Shown here: positions 45,237-53,580 of the stretch, in pieces
Layout: each line of letters starts with the position of its first letter
How positions within the stretch are numbered: position 1 is the stretch's first letter
Assembly (NCBI GenBank): GCA_023228995.1
Contig: JALOAD010000016.1
Span: 1-64,000 of the forward strand
Source of the DNA: Candidatus Muiribacterium halophilum
Lineage (GTDB): Bacteria > Muiribacteriota > Muiribacteriia > Muiribacteriales > Muiribacteriaceae
Reading direction: 5' to 3'
DNA: 64,000 bases
Notes under the pieces: generated by a model
What the model saw: only the letters and a program-made list of their open reading frames with translations
Told to the model about the DNA's origin: nothing
Databases searched by the model: none
Program-made: the position numbers and the translations under genes

Positions 45237-45968
45237 ATGAATATTGTAATTGTTATACCAGCAAGAATTGCATCTACTAGATTACCTCAAAAACCTTTAA
45301 AAATGCTTTGTGGCAAAACTATAATTAATCGTGTTTATGAAAAAGCGTTGGAAACGGGTTTTGATGTTGTTGTTGCAACAGATTCAAAGTTAATATTAGA
45401 GCATGTGGAATCTTTTAATGGGAAAGCAATTCTTACAAGAGATGATCATAATAGTGGTACAGATAGAATTGCTGAAGTTTGTGAAAAAATTAAAGCTGAT
45501 ATATATATTAATGTTCAGGGTGATGAACCTTTTATAAGAAAAGATATGATTTTAAAAGCAGTAGAGCCGTTTAAAACTGGATTTAAAGGTGTAAGTACTT
45601 TAAAGACAAAAATAGTGTATAAAGAGGATATTAATAATCCTAATACAGTTAAAGTTGTATCAGATTATAATAATAATGCTCTTTATTTTTCAAGATCACC
45701 TATTCCATATAATAGAGATAATGTTGAAAATGTTAATTATTATAAACATATTGGTCTTTATGTATATGATAAAGATACTTTAAAAAACATTACTTCTATT
45801 GATGAATCTGAACTTGAGAGTATTGAAAAACTTGAACAACTAAGAGCAATGCAAAATAATATAAAAATTAAAGTTTTTGAAGTTGTTTATGATGGAGTTG
45901 AGATAAATACTCCTGAAGACCTTAAAAAAGCAGAAGAATATATAAAAACAGTTAGCATAAATTTGTAA
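45237..45968 (+). CDS. kdsB: 3-deoxy-manno-octulosonate cytidylyltransferase (CMP-KDO synthetase)
   Basis: 243 residues, usual length. Activates KDO for lipid A/LPS core synthesis. Motifs: VIPARIASTRLPQKPLKMLC (about 6-25, nucleotide-binding), VVATDS, HNSGTDRIAEVCEKI (about 75-89), INVQGDEPFI (about 95-104), FSRSPIPYNRD and KHIGLYVY, with EKLEQLRAMQN near the end. Its presence argues strongly for lipopolysaccharide and thus an outer membrane. It starts 15 bases after the gdhA terminator and has a GTGGAG ribosome-binding site. Confidence 0.96.
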   Translation: MNIVIVIPARIASTRLPQKPLKMLCGKTIINRVYEKALETGFDVVVATDSKLILEHVESFNGKAILTRDDHNSGTDRIAEVCEKIKADIYINVQGDEPFIRKDMILKAVEPFKTGFKGVSTLKTKIVYKEDINNPNTVKVVSDYNNNALYFSRSPIPYNRDNVENVNYYKHIGLYVYDKDTLKNITSIDESELESIEKLEQLRAMQNNIKIKVFEVVYDGVEINTPEDLKKAEEYIKTVSINL

Positions 45969-45992
45969 TAAAACAACAAATTTATTAGTTAG

Positions 45993-46011
45993 CGGTTGGA
46001 CAAGCCAACCG
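45993..46011. repeat. Intergenic hairpin
   Basis: Perfect 7-bp stem CGGTTGG / CCAACCG around ACAAG, flanked by outer arms AACAACA and TGTTGTGTT that could pair as well. It lies between the convergent kdsB and the GAF-like gene and may act as a bidirectional transcription stop. Confidence 0.5.
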
Positions 46012-46035
46012 ATGCTGTTGTGTTTCAATAGTTTT

Positions 46036-46066
46036 TGTCATCCTGACATGATTCTGAGTCGGGATT
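46036..46066 (+). repeat. GTCATCCCGG-type palindromic repeat, single copy
   Basis: TGTCATCCTGACATGATTCT then GAGTCGGGAT, an intact but diverged solitary unit of the family at 58401-58488. Confidence 0.7.
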
Positions 46067-46095
46067 TGTTTTAAAGCAGTGAAAGATTTATCGAT

Positions 46096-47031
46096 TTAAG
46101 TTTTTTTAATATTCAATATAAGAACTAGAATTTCAGCAACAAGCTGTGCAAGAGCTCTAAAGTCATTGTCCTGTTTTTTATCAATATCATAAGCTAATAT
46201 AAAACCATGTAATTTAATTCCAGATTTAACTGCAATAAATAAATCAGGGATATTTTTATCACTTTTTAATATAGTTCCAAATTCAGGATTTTTTTCAAGA
46301 ATTTCTTTTGTAAGAATATTAATATTTGAAGGAAAATTATTAGCTCTTTCTAAAACCCATTTTAAAAAAGATGATTTTTTCATAAGAGACATATCAACAT
46401 TATTATCATAGAGTTTTACAAAAGAATTATTTTTCTCAGAAAATTTAAAAAAAGCAAAGTTTTTTAGGTCAAGAACATTTTTTAAAACAGAAATTATAGC
46501 ATCGCCAGATTCTTTTGAATTGGAATTCCCAAGTTCTATAAGTTTTCTAATTATTGAAAGTTTTTGAGAAAAATCAAGTTTATAATCTTTTAATCTATGA
46601 TTTATATCTGAATTATCTTTTATAAAATCTTCTTTTTCTTTTTGAAATTTTTTAATCATATCACCGGAAAAATCATCTTCTTGTTTGAATTTCAAATTAA
46701 GTATTATAGAGCAACTTATTATAAAAAGAATGTTAAAAATAATATTAACACTTATAATTTCAACAATTTTCATGTTTTGAAATTTTAAAAGCAAATCATT
46801 ACTAATACCAAACAATTTAGTGTTTTGAGATATTACATCAATTACATAAAAAAGAGTATTCAAAGTAGTGATAGAAAGTACAGAAAAAAATGATATTTTT
46901 TTTGCAGACAAATAAATATTTGTTAAAGGTAAAATAAAAGCTAAAATAAATAAATAAGGTGATATATATATACTTCCAGCAATTATTGCGATAATTATTG
47001 GCAGATGAAGAAAATGAATATTTCTAATCAT
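46096..47031 (-). CDS. Membrane protein with coiled coil and GAF-like domain
   Basis: 311 residues: four hydrophobic helices (about 5-115), a charged coiled coil (about 120-165, DMIKKFQKEKEDFIKDNSD), and a C-terminal alpha+beta domain (about 165-305) with a GAF-like pattern ending FRALAQLVAEILVLILN, the helix that usually leads into an output domain. No kinase, GGDEF or phosphatase module follows, so it looks like a sensor or scaffold without output. Overlaps the M48-like gene by 4 bases (ATGA), so translated with it. Confidence 0.65.
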   Translation of the reverse strand: MIRNIHFLHLPIIIAIIAGSIYISPYLFILAFILPLTNIYLSAKKISFFSVLSITTLNTLFYVIDVISQNTKLFGISNDLLLKFQNMKIVEIISVNIIFNILFIISCSIILNLKFKQEDDFSGDMIKKFQKEKEDFIKDNSDINHRLKDYKLDFSQKLSIIRKLIELGNSNSKESGDAIISVLKNVLDLKNFAFFKFSEKNNSFVKLYDNNVDMSLMKKSSFLKWVLERANNFPSNINILTKEILEKNPEFGTILKSDKNIPDLFIAVKSGIKLHGFILAYDIDKKQDNDFRALAQLVAEILVLILNIKKT

Positions 47032-48143
47032 AATGATTCAGTCTCCCTTATTACAGTTTCAAGTGAAAAATATAATTTTTGAGCTTTTTCATTTGAAGGA
47101 TTATGACTTATTGATCTTTTAAGTTGTATAAGAGCTTTGTTGTTTTGTCCAAGTTTAATTAATGTAATTGCATGATTAAAATAATATCTATAATCAGGTT
47201 GTAGTTTTATAGCAATATCATAATGATATTCAGCTTCTTGAAAAAATCCTCTTTTAGCATAAGCAATACCAATATTATTATGAGTTTCAGCAATCTTAGG
47301 ATTAAGTGAAATTGAAAGTTTATAAGCATTAATAGAATCATCTAAAAGATTAGCTTTTAAAAATTTATTACCTAATATAAAATAATAATATGTGTTTCTA
47401 TAATTAGATGTGTTTTCAAGTTTTACATGGGCAAAAGGCATAGAGTTTTTAATATAATTGGATAAATTATTAATTCTTTCTGGAATTTTACTATTGTCAA
47501 AAAAAATAGAATTTTCTTTTGATATATTTACGAATCTTTTTATAAAAGAATGAGCATTCCAAGGTGAATGACCAGTTTTGAAAATATAATAAGCAGATTT
47601 TCTGTCAGCTTCAAGAGTGTTTAGCGAATAAGCAGATAAAAAATATTCAGTGACAACCGGTTCATTATTTCTAAGATTTTCACTTATAAGAGTGTTTTTC
47701 ATAATATTGTTTTTAATTTCATTTTTTATAAAATAAAGTTCTCGACCAAGTAAAAAAGCAATTTCATCATCGTTTTGACAAAAATTAACAGTATCTTCTG
47801 AAATATATATTGTTCCATCAGGAGCAGAAAGAATTAAAAAACCTTTTGATGTAATCATTTGAATATCAATAGAATCATAAGAAAGATCCATAAAATTAAT
47901 AATAGGACCAGCTATATTCCATAATTTAACTAAAAATTTATCATTGTGATCTGCAATATTATAATTAGCTAAAAAATGTTTTTTAATTTTTTCAGATACA
48001 GCTTTGTCATATTCTGAAACATTAAGAGTTTTAAGGTTTTTAGGTATAAATTTATCAGGAAAATAGTTTTTTAATTCATTGGAAAAAGTGTAATTAGAAA
48101 ATAAAAATAATATAAAAATTAAAAATAAGATGTTTTTTTTCAT
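47028..48143 (-). CDS. BepA-like exported M48-family pseudopeptidase with TPRs
   Basis: 371 residues: signal peptide (1-21), an M48-like domain (about 35-250) and C-terminal TPRs (about 258-365, e.g. TYYYFILGNKFLKANLLDDS; ETHNNIGIAYAKRGFFQEAE). The layout equals the outer-membrane quality-control protease BepA. However, where the zinc motif HExxH should be, after DDEIAFLLG, it reads RELYF (134-138), and the third ligand position before EAD is Thr176, so all three zinc ligands seem lost. The rest of the fold is conserved (ILSAPDGTIYIS; KTGHSPWNAHSF). It is probably a non-catalytic chaperone or adaptor in the periplasm. Confidence 0.8.
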   Translation of the reverse strand: MKKNILFLIFILFLFSNYTFSNELKNYFPDKFIPKNLKTLNVSEYDKAVSEKIKKHFLANYNIADHNDKFLVKLWNIAGPIINFMDLSYDSIDIQMITSKGFLILSAPDGTIYISEDTVNFCQNDDEIAFLLGRELYFIKNEIKNNIMKNTLISENLRNNEPVVTEYFLSAYSLNTLEADRKSAYYIFKTGHSPWNAHSFIKRFVNISKENSIFFDNSKIPERINNLSNYIKNSMPFAHVKLENTSNYRNTYYYFILGNKFLKANLLDDSINAYKLSISLNPKIAETHNNIGIAYAKRGFFQEAEYHYDIAIKLQPDYRYYFNHAITLIKLGQNNKALIQLKRSISHNPSNEKAQKLYFSLETVIRETESL

Positions 48144-48176
48144 ATATTAATATAATAATGCTTTATATTGAATAAT

Positions 48177-48653
48177 TCAATAATTATTTACTTTATTTAT
48201 TGAGTGGTCAATTAATTCTAGGTTAGAATAGACTAATTTTATATCATATATTCCTTTTTTAAAAACATAAGGAGTAAATATTTTATCACCTTCCCACATC
48301 GGAAGATTATAAATATTATCAAGTTCTATCCATGAAAGCTCACCTTCATTGCATTTTATTAATTCACCGTTAAATTCTTCAATTAAATAAACAAAACCAT
48401 ACCACAACTCACCAAAAGGAGTTGTACCATCTTCTGGAAAGGTAAGCATTATTTTTAAACTAGCTTTTAATACATTTAAGCCAGTTTCTTCTTTAATTTC
48501 TCTTAATAATGCTTCATAAGGAGTTTCATTATGCTCAATATGTCCACCAGGAGCAACCCATTTACCTTCATGCATATCGTTTTGTTTTTTATTTCTGTAT
48601 AAAAGAAGGACTTTATTGTCTTTTATAATATAACCAAGAACACCTAATTGCAT
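48177..48653 (-). CDS. Nudix hydrolase (MutT/NUDT-like)
   Basis: 158 residues. The Nudix box is complete: G-HIEHN-E-TPYEALL-REIKEETGL (about 38-60), with all metal-binding glutamates. The N-terminus (MQLGVLGYIIKDNKVLLLYR) and GKWVAPGGH resemble 8-oxo-dGTP diphosphatases, which sanitise the nucleotide pool. Substrate assignment is by resemblance only. First gene of a minus-strand group leading to the M48-like and GAF-like genes. Confidence 0.88.
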   Translation of the reverse strand: MQLGVLGYIIKDNKVLLLYRNKKQNDMHEGKWVAPGGHIEHNETPYEALLREIKEETGLNVLKASLKIMLTFPEDGTTPFGELWYGFVYLIEEFNGELIKCNEGELSWIELDNIYNLPMWEGDKIFTPYVFKKGIYDIKLVYSNLELIDHSINKVNNY

Positions 48654-48724
48654 AAATACTCCATTAATTTTTTTTAAATATTACAAATCTAATACTAAAT
48701 GAATTCGCTGAATAATTATACTAA

Positions 48725-49517
48725 ATTTTTGATTATTTTTTTTGCGTTAGTGTAATGAAAAAAATCAAAAAAACGAGATCCCGGCTCAGAATAATACCGG
48801 GATGACAGATTCTCAAAATAGTACCGGGATGACAGATTCTCAAAATAGTACCGAGATGACAGATTTTTAATTTCCAATGTCGAATTTTTAGAGGAGTTAG
48901 AAGTTTTTCAATTAAAATAAAGTATGAAGGAGTTTTTATAAACAAAAGCAAAAAAAAAATCTACTCGGTAACTTGAGTGAACGTTGCGAAGCATATAATA
49001 TACGGATGTATTATAAGTGAAGGAAGGTAAAGAGATATTTTATATGGATGTAAAATATCGAATGGTACCGAATGATTATTTTTTTGCGTTAGTGTAATGA
49101 AAAAAATCAAAAAAACGAGATCCCGGCTCAGAATAATACCGGGATGACAGATTCTCAGAATAATACCGAGATGACAGATTCTCAAAATAGTACCGAGATG
49201 ACAGATTTTTAATTTCCAATGTCGAATTTTTAGAGGAGTTAGAAGTTTTTCAATTAAAATAAAGTATGAAGGAGTTTTTATAAACAAAAGCAAAAAAAAA
49301 AATCTACTCGGTAACTTGAGTGAACGTTGCGAAGCATATAATATACGGATGTATTATAAGTGAAGGAAGGTAAAGAGATATTATATATGGATGTAAAATA
49401 TCGAATGGTACCGAATGATTATTTTTTTGCGTTAGTGTAATGAAAAAAATCAAAAAAACGAGATCCCGGCTCAGAATAATACCGGGATGACAGATTCTCA
49501 AAATAGTACCTGGATGA
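48725..49517. repeat. Compound tandem repeat, 343-bp period, about 2.3 copies
   Basis: Complete unit 48961-49303, partial units before (from about 48725) and after (49304 to about 49517); the period is exact at CTACTCGGTAACTTGAG (48961 and 49304). Each unit contains (a) a region with inverted repeats such as TATAATA/TATTATA and GATATTTT/AAAATATC, (b) GCGTTAGTGTAATGA, and (c) a block of one to three 27-bp palindromic units containing ATAGTACCGGGATGACAG. Units differ at only a few positions, so the array is recent or homogenised. An inverted copy lies at 58391-58670. ORFs crossing it in all units are products of the repetition, not genes. Confidence 0.9.
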
Positions 49518-49632
49518 AATTTTTTTATATGAAATTTACTTTGAGATGAAATTATATTGATTTTTGTTAATTTAATCAATTAATTCAATTAGTCAAGTTG
49601 TAGATTTATCAATATTGTTGTATATTTTTTTT

Positions 49633-50469
49633 ATGAATGCAGTTACTTTTAATAATGTTGAGCATATTTACAATGAAAAATCTCCTTTTGAAATAAAATC
49701 CCTTAATGGAGTGGATTTACAAATAAAAAAAGGAGAGATATTTTTTATTTGCGGAAATACAGGTTCAGGTAAATCAACACTCATTAAACTTATAAATCGA
49801 CTTCTTATAGCAAAAACTGGAAGCATTAAAGTACTTGAATTTGATATGAATACAATAAAAAAACCTTTTGAACTTAGAAAAAAAGTAGGTATGATATTTC
49901 AATATCCAGATAATCAGATATTTGAGACAAGAGTAAAAAAAGAACTTATATATGGACCGGAAAAATTCGGAATGTCTAAAAGAGAAGCACTTGTTAAAAT
50001 AAAAGAAAGCTGTGTTTTAGCAGGTTTAGATTATGAAGGTTTTAAAAATAGAAATCCTTTTGAATTATCAGGAGGAGAAAAGAGAAAAGTAGCAATATGC
50101 TCGATTTTAGCCTATGATCCTGAAATTATAATTTTTGACGAACCAACAGCAGGTCTCGATAACTCCTCAATTTTATCATTAAAAAAGATGTTTTTTAAAT
50201 TAAAAGAAAAAGGAAAGACAATAATTGCAGTTTCTCATAATATTGATTTTATTTCAGAATGCTGTGATAAGATATGTTTACTTTCAGGCGGTAAAGTTAT
50301 TTTTAGCGGTGATTTTGTTGATACAATGATGAGATTTACAAATAAAGAACTTGAGGTTTTTGGTGTTGAAAAACCATTTATATATCGTTTACTTGAAAAA
50401 ATAAAATTTAAAGATAAAGATGATTTTAAAGAAAAAATAAAAAATATAGAGAATTTATTTAATGTTTGA
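49633..50469 (+). CDS. ecfA: Energy-coupling factor (ECF) transporter ATPase
   Basis: 278 residues from ATG 49633 (an upstream TTG is less likely). ABC ATPase with Walker A GNTGSGKSTL (about 37-46), Q-loop FQYPDNQIFE (about 86-95), signature LSGGEKRKVAI (about 137-147), Walker B IIFDEPTAGLD and the switch His in VSHNIDF. The YPDNQIFE form is diagnostic of ECF-type (CbiO/EcfA) subunits. It powers uptake of a vitamin or metal through an S component. Overlaps ecfT by 8 bases. Only one ATPase gene is present here, so it may act as a homodimer. Confidence 0.93.
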   Translation: MNAVTFNNVEHIYNEKSPFEIKSLNGVDLQIKKGEIFFICGNTGSGKSTLIKLINRLLIAKTGSIKVLEFDMNTIKKPFELRKKVGMIFQYPDNQIFETRVKKELIYGPEKFGMSKREALVKIKESCVLAGLDYEGFKNRNPFELSGGEKRKVAICSILAYDPEIIIFDEPTAGLDNSSILSLKKMFFKLKEKGKTIIAVSHNIDFISECCDKICLLSGGKVIFSGDFVDTMMRFTNKELEVFGVEKPFIYRLLEKIKFKDKDDFKEKIKNIENLFNV

Positions 50470-51286
50470 TGGAATATTATTAGGTCAATATGTATCAGGA
50501 AACAGTTTTTTATATATATTAAATCCTGTTAATAAAATATTATTTTGTTTTACTTTTATGGTTTTGATTGTATGTTGTCAAAGTATATTTTGGACAGTAA
50601 ATTTAGGATTTATAGTACTTTTACTTTTTTTTTCTGCAAAACTTCCATTTTTAGCAGTTTTAAAAGGAATGAAGACAATATTATTTTTTTTGATAATTAC
50701 ATTTATAATGCATATATTTTTTACAAGTCAAGGACAAGTAATATTTCAATATTCAAAGATTATAATCACATTAGAAGGACTTTTAAATGCTCTTTTAATA
50801 TTTTTTAGAATATTTTTTATAATAATGATTAATTCAATACTTACATTAACTACTCAACCAACTGAAATAGCATGGGGATTTCAAAAATTATTATATCCAT
50901 TTAAAATATTTAAATTTCCAGTTGATGAATTTGCTTTAATGCTTTCATTAGCATTAAGATTTATACCTGTTTTGTTTCAGGAATTAGGTAAAATAATAGA
51001 TGCACAAAAAAGCAGAGGAGCAGAGTTTGATTCACCATCATTTATAAAGAAAATATTAAGTTTCCCGCCAATATTAATACCAATGTTTATAAATTCTTTT
51101 TTTAGAGCTGAAGAAATAGCAATGGCAATGGAAGCAAGATGTTACTCAAATTCTCAGAACAGAACACATTTTACAAAGATACACACTGGATTTGAAGATT
51201 TATTTTTTGTTATTTTTTACACATTTATAACTTTAGTATATTTGTATTTATATTACTTCAAGTCTTATGACCTTTCTGTTTTTTAA
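50462..51286 (+). CDS. ecfT: ECF transporter transmembrane subunit EcfT
   Basis: 274 residues with about five or six membrane helices. The coupling helix region carries the two short Ala-Arg-Gly motifs expected in EcfT: DAQKSRGAEFDSP (about 179-191) and AMEARCYSN (about 221-229). The conserved N-terminal HPVNKILF-like segment reads LNPVNKILFCFTFM. No S component is adjacent, so the transporter is probably of the shared (group II) type serving several S subunits. Its 3' end overlaps a small minus-strand gene by 39 bases. Confidence 0.9.
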   Translation: MFDGILLGQYVSGNSFLYILNPVNKILFCFTFMVLIVCCQSIFWTVNLGFIVLLLFFSAKLPFLAVLKGMKTILFFLIITFIMHIFFTSQGQVIFQYSKIIITLEGLLNALLIFFRIFFIIMINSILTLTTQPTEIAWGFQKLLYPFKIFKFPVDEFALMLSLALRFIPVLFQELGKIIDAQKSRGAEFDSPSFIKKILSFPPILIPMFINSFFRAEEIAMAMEARCYSNSQNRTHFTKIHTGFEDLFFVIFYTFITLVYLYLYYFKSYDLSVF

Positions 51287-51409
51287 TAATTGTATAATTC
51301 TTGAAGTTAGTATTTTACCACTTTCAAGCAGACATAAATCAGCTTGATATACTGGTTTTGCAAGTCTCATTCCAGGTTTTATTTTTAGCATACTAAGTTT
51401 TTTCCCCAT
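51248..51409 (-). CDS. Stand-alone HD-GYP-associated-type mini-domain, 53 residues
   Basis: Minus-strand ORF with GGAGGGA five bases before its ATG. The sequence MGKKLSMLKIKPGMRLAKPV and LLESGKILTSRIIQLLKNRK follows the pattern of the small domain that precedes many HD-GYP phosphodiesterases (KPGMxLAxxVY... G..L...GtxLt...ixxLkx..i). Here the catalytic HD-GYP part is absent. It converges on and overlaps ecfT. Perhaps a regulatory partner of an HD-GYP protein encoded elsewhere. Confidence 0.65.
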   Translation of the reverse strand: MGKKLSMLKIKPGMRLAKPVYQADLCLLESGKILTSRIIQLLKNRKVIRLEVI

Positions 51410-51764
51410 ATTTCCCTCCGTGGAAATATATTTGAAACTTATTAATACTTAAACTAATACATATCGACAAAAAAAGTAAAAATGTTAATTTTTTATGAAT
51501 TAAGTTGACAATAATGTCAGTTTATTGTCAAAAACTCGTCATATAATTTTCTTTATTAAATTTACCTATTTTGAATCTGTTGAAAAAATATTCATTTTTC
51601 AAAGAAGATAAAAAAATAAATTTGAAGTAACTATGCCGAACTTTGCTAATAATTTATATTTTTTATCTTAATTCAAGTAATTTTTTTAACAGAGAACTAT
51701 CCTTTGGTATAGATTTTGCATTAATTTCTCAGAAGTGTTAAAAACTAAAAAAAAAGGAGGAATT
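51410..51764. other. Intergenic region before the EF-hand gene
   Basis: 355 bases without a gene. Contains a perfect inverted repeat (51505-51531) and A+T-rich leader sequence. A TATAAT at 51542-51547 could be a -10, but no properly spaced -35 was found. Confidence 0.5.
51505..51531. promoter_or_regulatory. Perfect 10-bp inverted repeat, candidate operator
   Basis: TTGACAATAA and its exact complement TTATTGTCAA separated by 7 bases. The spacing of about 17 bases centre to centre suits a dimeric helix-turn-helix regulator. It lies between the divergent 53-residue gene (96 bases away) and the EF-hand gene (234 bases away). Confidence 0.45.
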
Positions 51765-52418
51765 ATGAAAAAAATATTAGCAATAACTATTACAGCAGCA
51801 TTAGCTTTATCAGTATTTGCAATGAAACCTCGTATGGGTAATAAACAGCAGGGTGAAAACTCAAGGTCAGGAAATTCAATGAAATTTTCTGCTGAGGAGA
51901 TGTTTAAAATTATAGATAATAACAAAGATGGAGTTATTTCATTTGAAGAATTTGAAAATGCTCACAAAAAAATGAATAATATGCGTAATAAAATGAAAAA
52001 CAGACAAAGTGATGATTCTGTAAATATGCTTAAGATTAAGGAAAAATTTGATTTAGACAAAGATGGAATTATTTCTGAAACTGAAAGATTGAATTTAGAA
52101 GAATTTATGCAAGAAAATCGTGAAAAGATAAATAAACATAGAAATAATTCTAATAATGGCAATAGATTTTCCTCTTCAAATAGAATGGGACAAAACAATG
52201 AAATTGTTAAAAAGTATCATTTATTACGATTTGACGAAAACAAAGATGGTATTCTTGATAAAAATGAAAGATTAAAAGCAAGAGAAGAACATAAACAATA
52301 TTTAGATAGATTTGATAAAGATGGTGATGGAAGATTAAATGAGGAAGAAAAAGCTGAATATCAAAAATTTCTTCAAAAAATAGCAGAACAATACATTTCA
52401 ACTAGAGAAAAGCTTTAA
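51765..52418 (+). CDS. Exported EF-hand (calcium-binding) protein
   Basis: 217 residues from ATG 51765, which follows a perfect AAGGAGG site. Signal peptide MKKILAITITAALALSVFA. Four canonical EF-hand loops: DNNKDGVISFEE, DLDKDGIISETE, DENKDGILDKNE and DKDGDGRLNEEE, separated by highly charged helices rich in Lys, Asn and Glu. Likely a secreted or periplasmic calcium sensor or buffer. Terminator follows. Nothing adjacent reveals its partner. Confidence 0.9.
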   Translation: MKKILAITITAALALSVFAMKPRMGNKQQGENSRSGNSMKFSAEEMFKIIDNNKDGVISFEEFENAHKKMNNMRNKMKNRQSDDSVNMLKIKEKFDLDKDGIISETERLNLEEFMQENREKINKHRNNSNNGNRFSSSNRMGQNNEIVKKYHLLRFDENKDGILDKNERLKAREEHKQYLDRFDKDGDGRLNEEEKAEYQKFLQKIAEQYISTREKL

Positions 52419-52433
52419 AACCCCACAGTTTAT

Positions 52434-52466
52434 GGCAGGGGAAAACAAATCCTCTGCCTTTTTTTT
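52434..52466. terminator. Intrinsic terminator after EF-hand gene, near the convergent alr end
   Basis: GGCAGGGGA / TCCTCTGCC stem (one G-T pair) with a 7-base loop and eight T on the plus strand. The alr stop lies at its edge, and plus-strand A tracts before the stem are weak as a minus-strand tail. Confidence 0.8.
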
Positions 52467-53580
52467 AATCTATATAAATTCGTGGAATTCTTTGAGAAAC
52501 ATTGATTAACAATTCATAAGTAATTGTATTTACAATTGAACATAAATATTCAAGTGATACACAATTTCCATCTTTTTCACCAAATAATACAACTTCATCT
52601 CCAACACAAATATCAGGTTTATTTTTACCAATATCTACCATAAATTGATCCATGCATATTCTTCCACAAACCTTATATTCCCGAGTTTTTATAGAAACTT
52701 TACCTCTATTAGATAAAAGCCTGCTATAACCATCTCCATAACCTACTGGAATAGTTGCAATATAGTTTTTTTCAGGAGTTTTATATGTCATAGAATAAGA
52801 GATAGGAGTGTTTGCAGCAACTTTTTTTATAAATGATACAACACTTGTTAGAGTCATTACAGGTTTAATCTTAATAGTTTCACTTGTTTCATTTGAAGGA
52901 TAATACCCATAACAAATAATACCAGGTCTCACCATATCATACCAAGTATCAGGATGATCAATAACAGCTCCACTGTTTGCTGCATGTATAATTTCAGGGT
53001 TTATACCATTTTTTTTAAAAAATTCTATAGCATGCATAAATCTTTTATTTTGTAATATTGTAAAATCTTTTTTTTTGAAATCAGCAGCAGCAAAATGTGT
53101 CATAAATCCAGTTGTTTTTAGTTGAGGATTTTTTTTAAGAATACTTATTATACTTTTATATGAATTTTTGGTAATACCAACTCTTCCCATACCTGTATCG
53201 ATTTTTATATGTATTTTTAATTCTTTATTGTTTTTTTTTGTAATATCAGCAGCAAACTCTAAAAAATCTTCTGAGTATACAGCAATTTCAATATTATTTT
53301 GAATTAACTCTTCTAATTCTTCAGGAAAACATTGGGTGAATTTAAGTATTGGAAGTTTTATATTTGCTTTTCTTAATATTAAGCCCTCGCCTGAGGTTGC
53401 AACACCAAGATAATCAGCTAATTTATCTTTTTCAATTAATTCACAAAGTCTAACAGCTCCATGTCCATAAGCATCGCCTTTAACTGCAATTAACATTTTT
53501 TTATTACCGACATGTTTTTTGATATTTTGTAAATTATACTTGAAATTTTTTAAAGAGATAAACGCTTTTGTTGGATTCAT
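52465..53580 (-). CDS. alr: Alanine racemase
   Basis: 371 residues from ATG 53580 after GGGGAC. PLP-dependent interconversion of L- and D-alanine for peptidoglycan. The PLP lysine is in IAVKGDAYGHGA (Lys34; the usual KADAYGHG is KGDAYGHG here). HIKIDTGMGRVG, NSGAVIDHPDTWYDMVRPGI and YGY follow, with the catalytic Tyr in PISYSMTY (about 258) and PVGYGDGYSR. Last gene of a minus-strand operon, overlapping the FlhB-C-like gene by ATGA. Confidence 0.95.
   Translation of the reverse strand: MNPTKAFISLKNFKYNLQNIKKHVGNKKMLIAVKGDAYGHGAVRLCELIEKDKLADYLGVATSGEGLILRKANIKLPILKFTQCFPEELEELIQNNIEIAVYSEDFLEFAADITKKNNKELKIHIKIDTGMGRVGITKNSYKSIISILKKNPQLKTTGFMTHFAAADFKKKDFTILQNKRFMHAIEFFKKNGINPEIIHAANSGAVIDHPDTWYDMVRPGIICYGYYPSNETSETIKIKPVMTLTSVVSFIKKVAANTPISYSMTYKTPEKNYIATIPVGYGDGYSRLLSNRGKVSIKTREYKVCGRICMDQFMVDIGKNKPDICVGDEVVLFGEKDGNCVSLEYLCSIVNTITYELLINVSQRIPRIYID

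Noticed and set aside
48725-49517. CRISPR array
   Set aside because: Repeats are 27 bp and palindromic but directly abutting, without unique spacers, and sit inside a longer 343-bp unit; no cas genes nearby.
48733-49579. Three minus-strand ORFs repeating CHPGTILRICHPG-type sequence
   Set aside because: They are translations of the tandem repeat; the recurring peptide is the palindromic 27-bp unit read in frame, with no ribosome-binding site or independent support.
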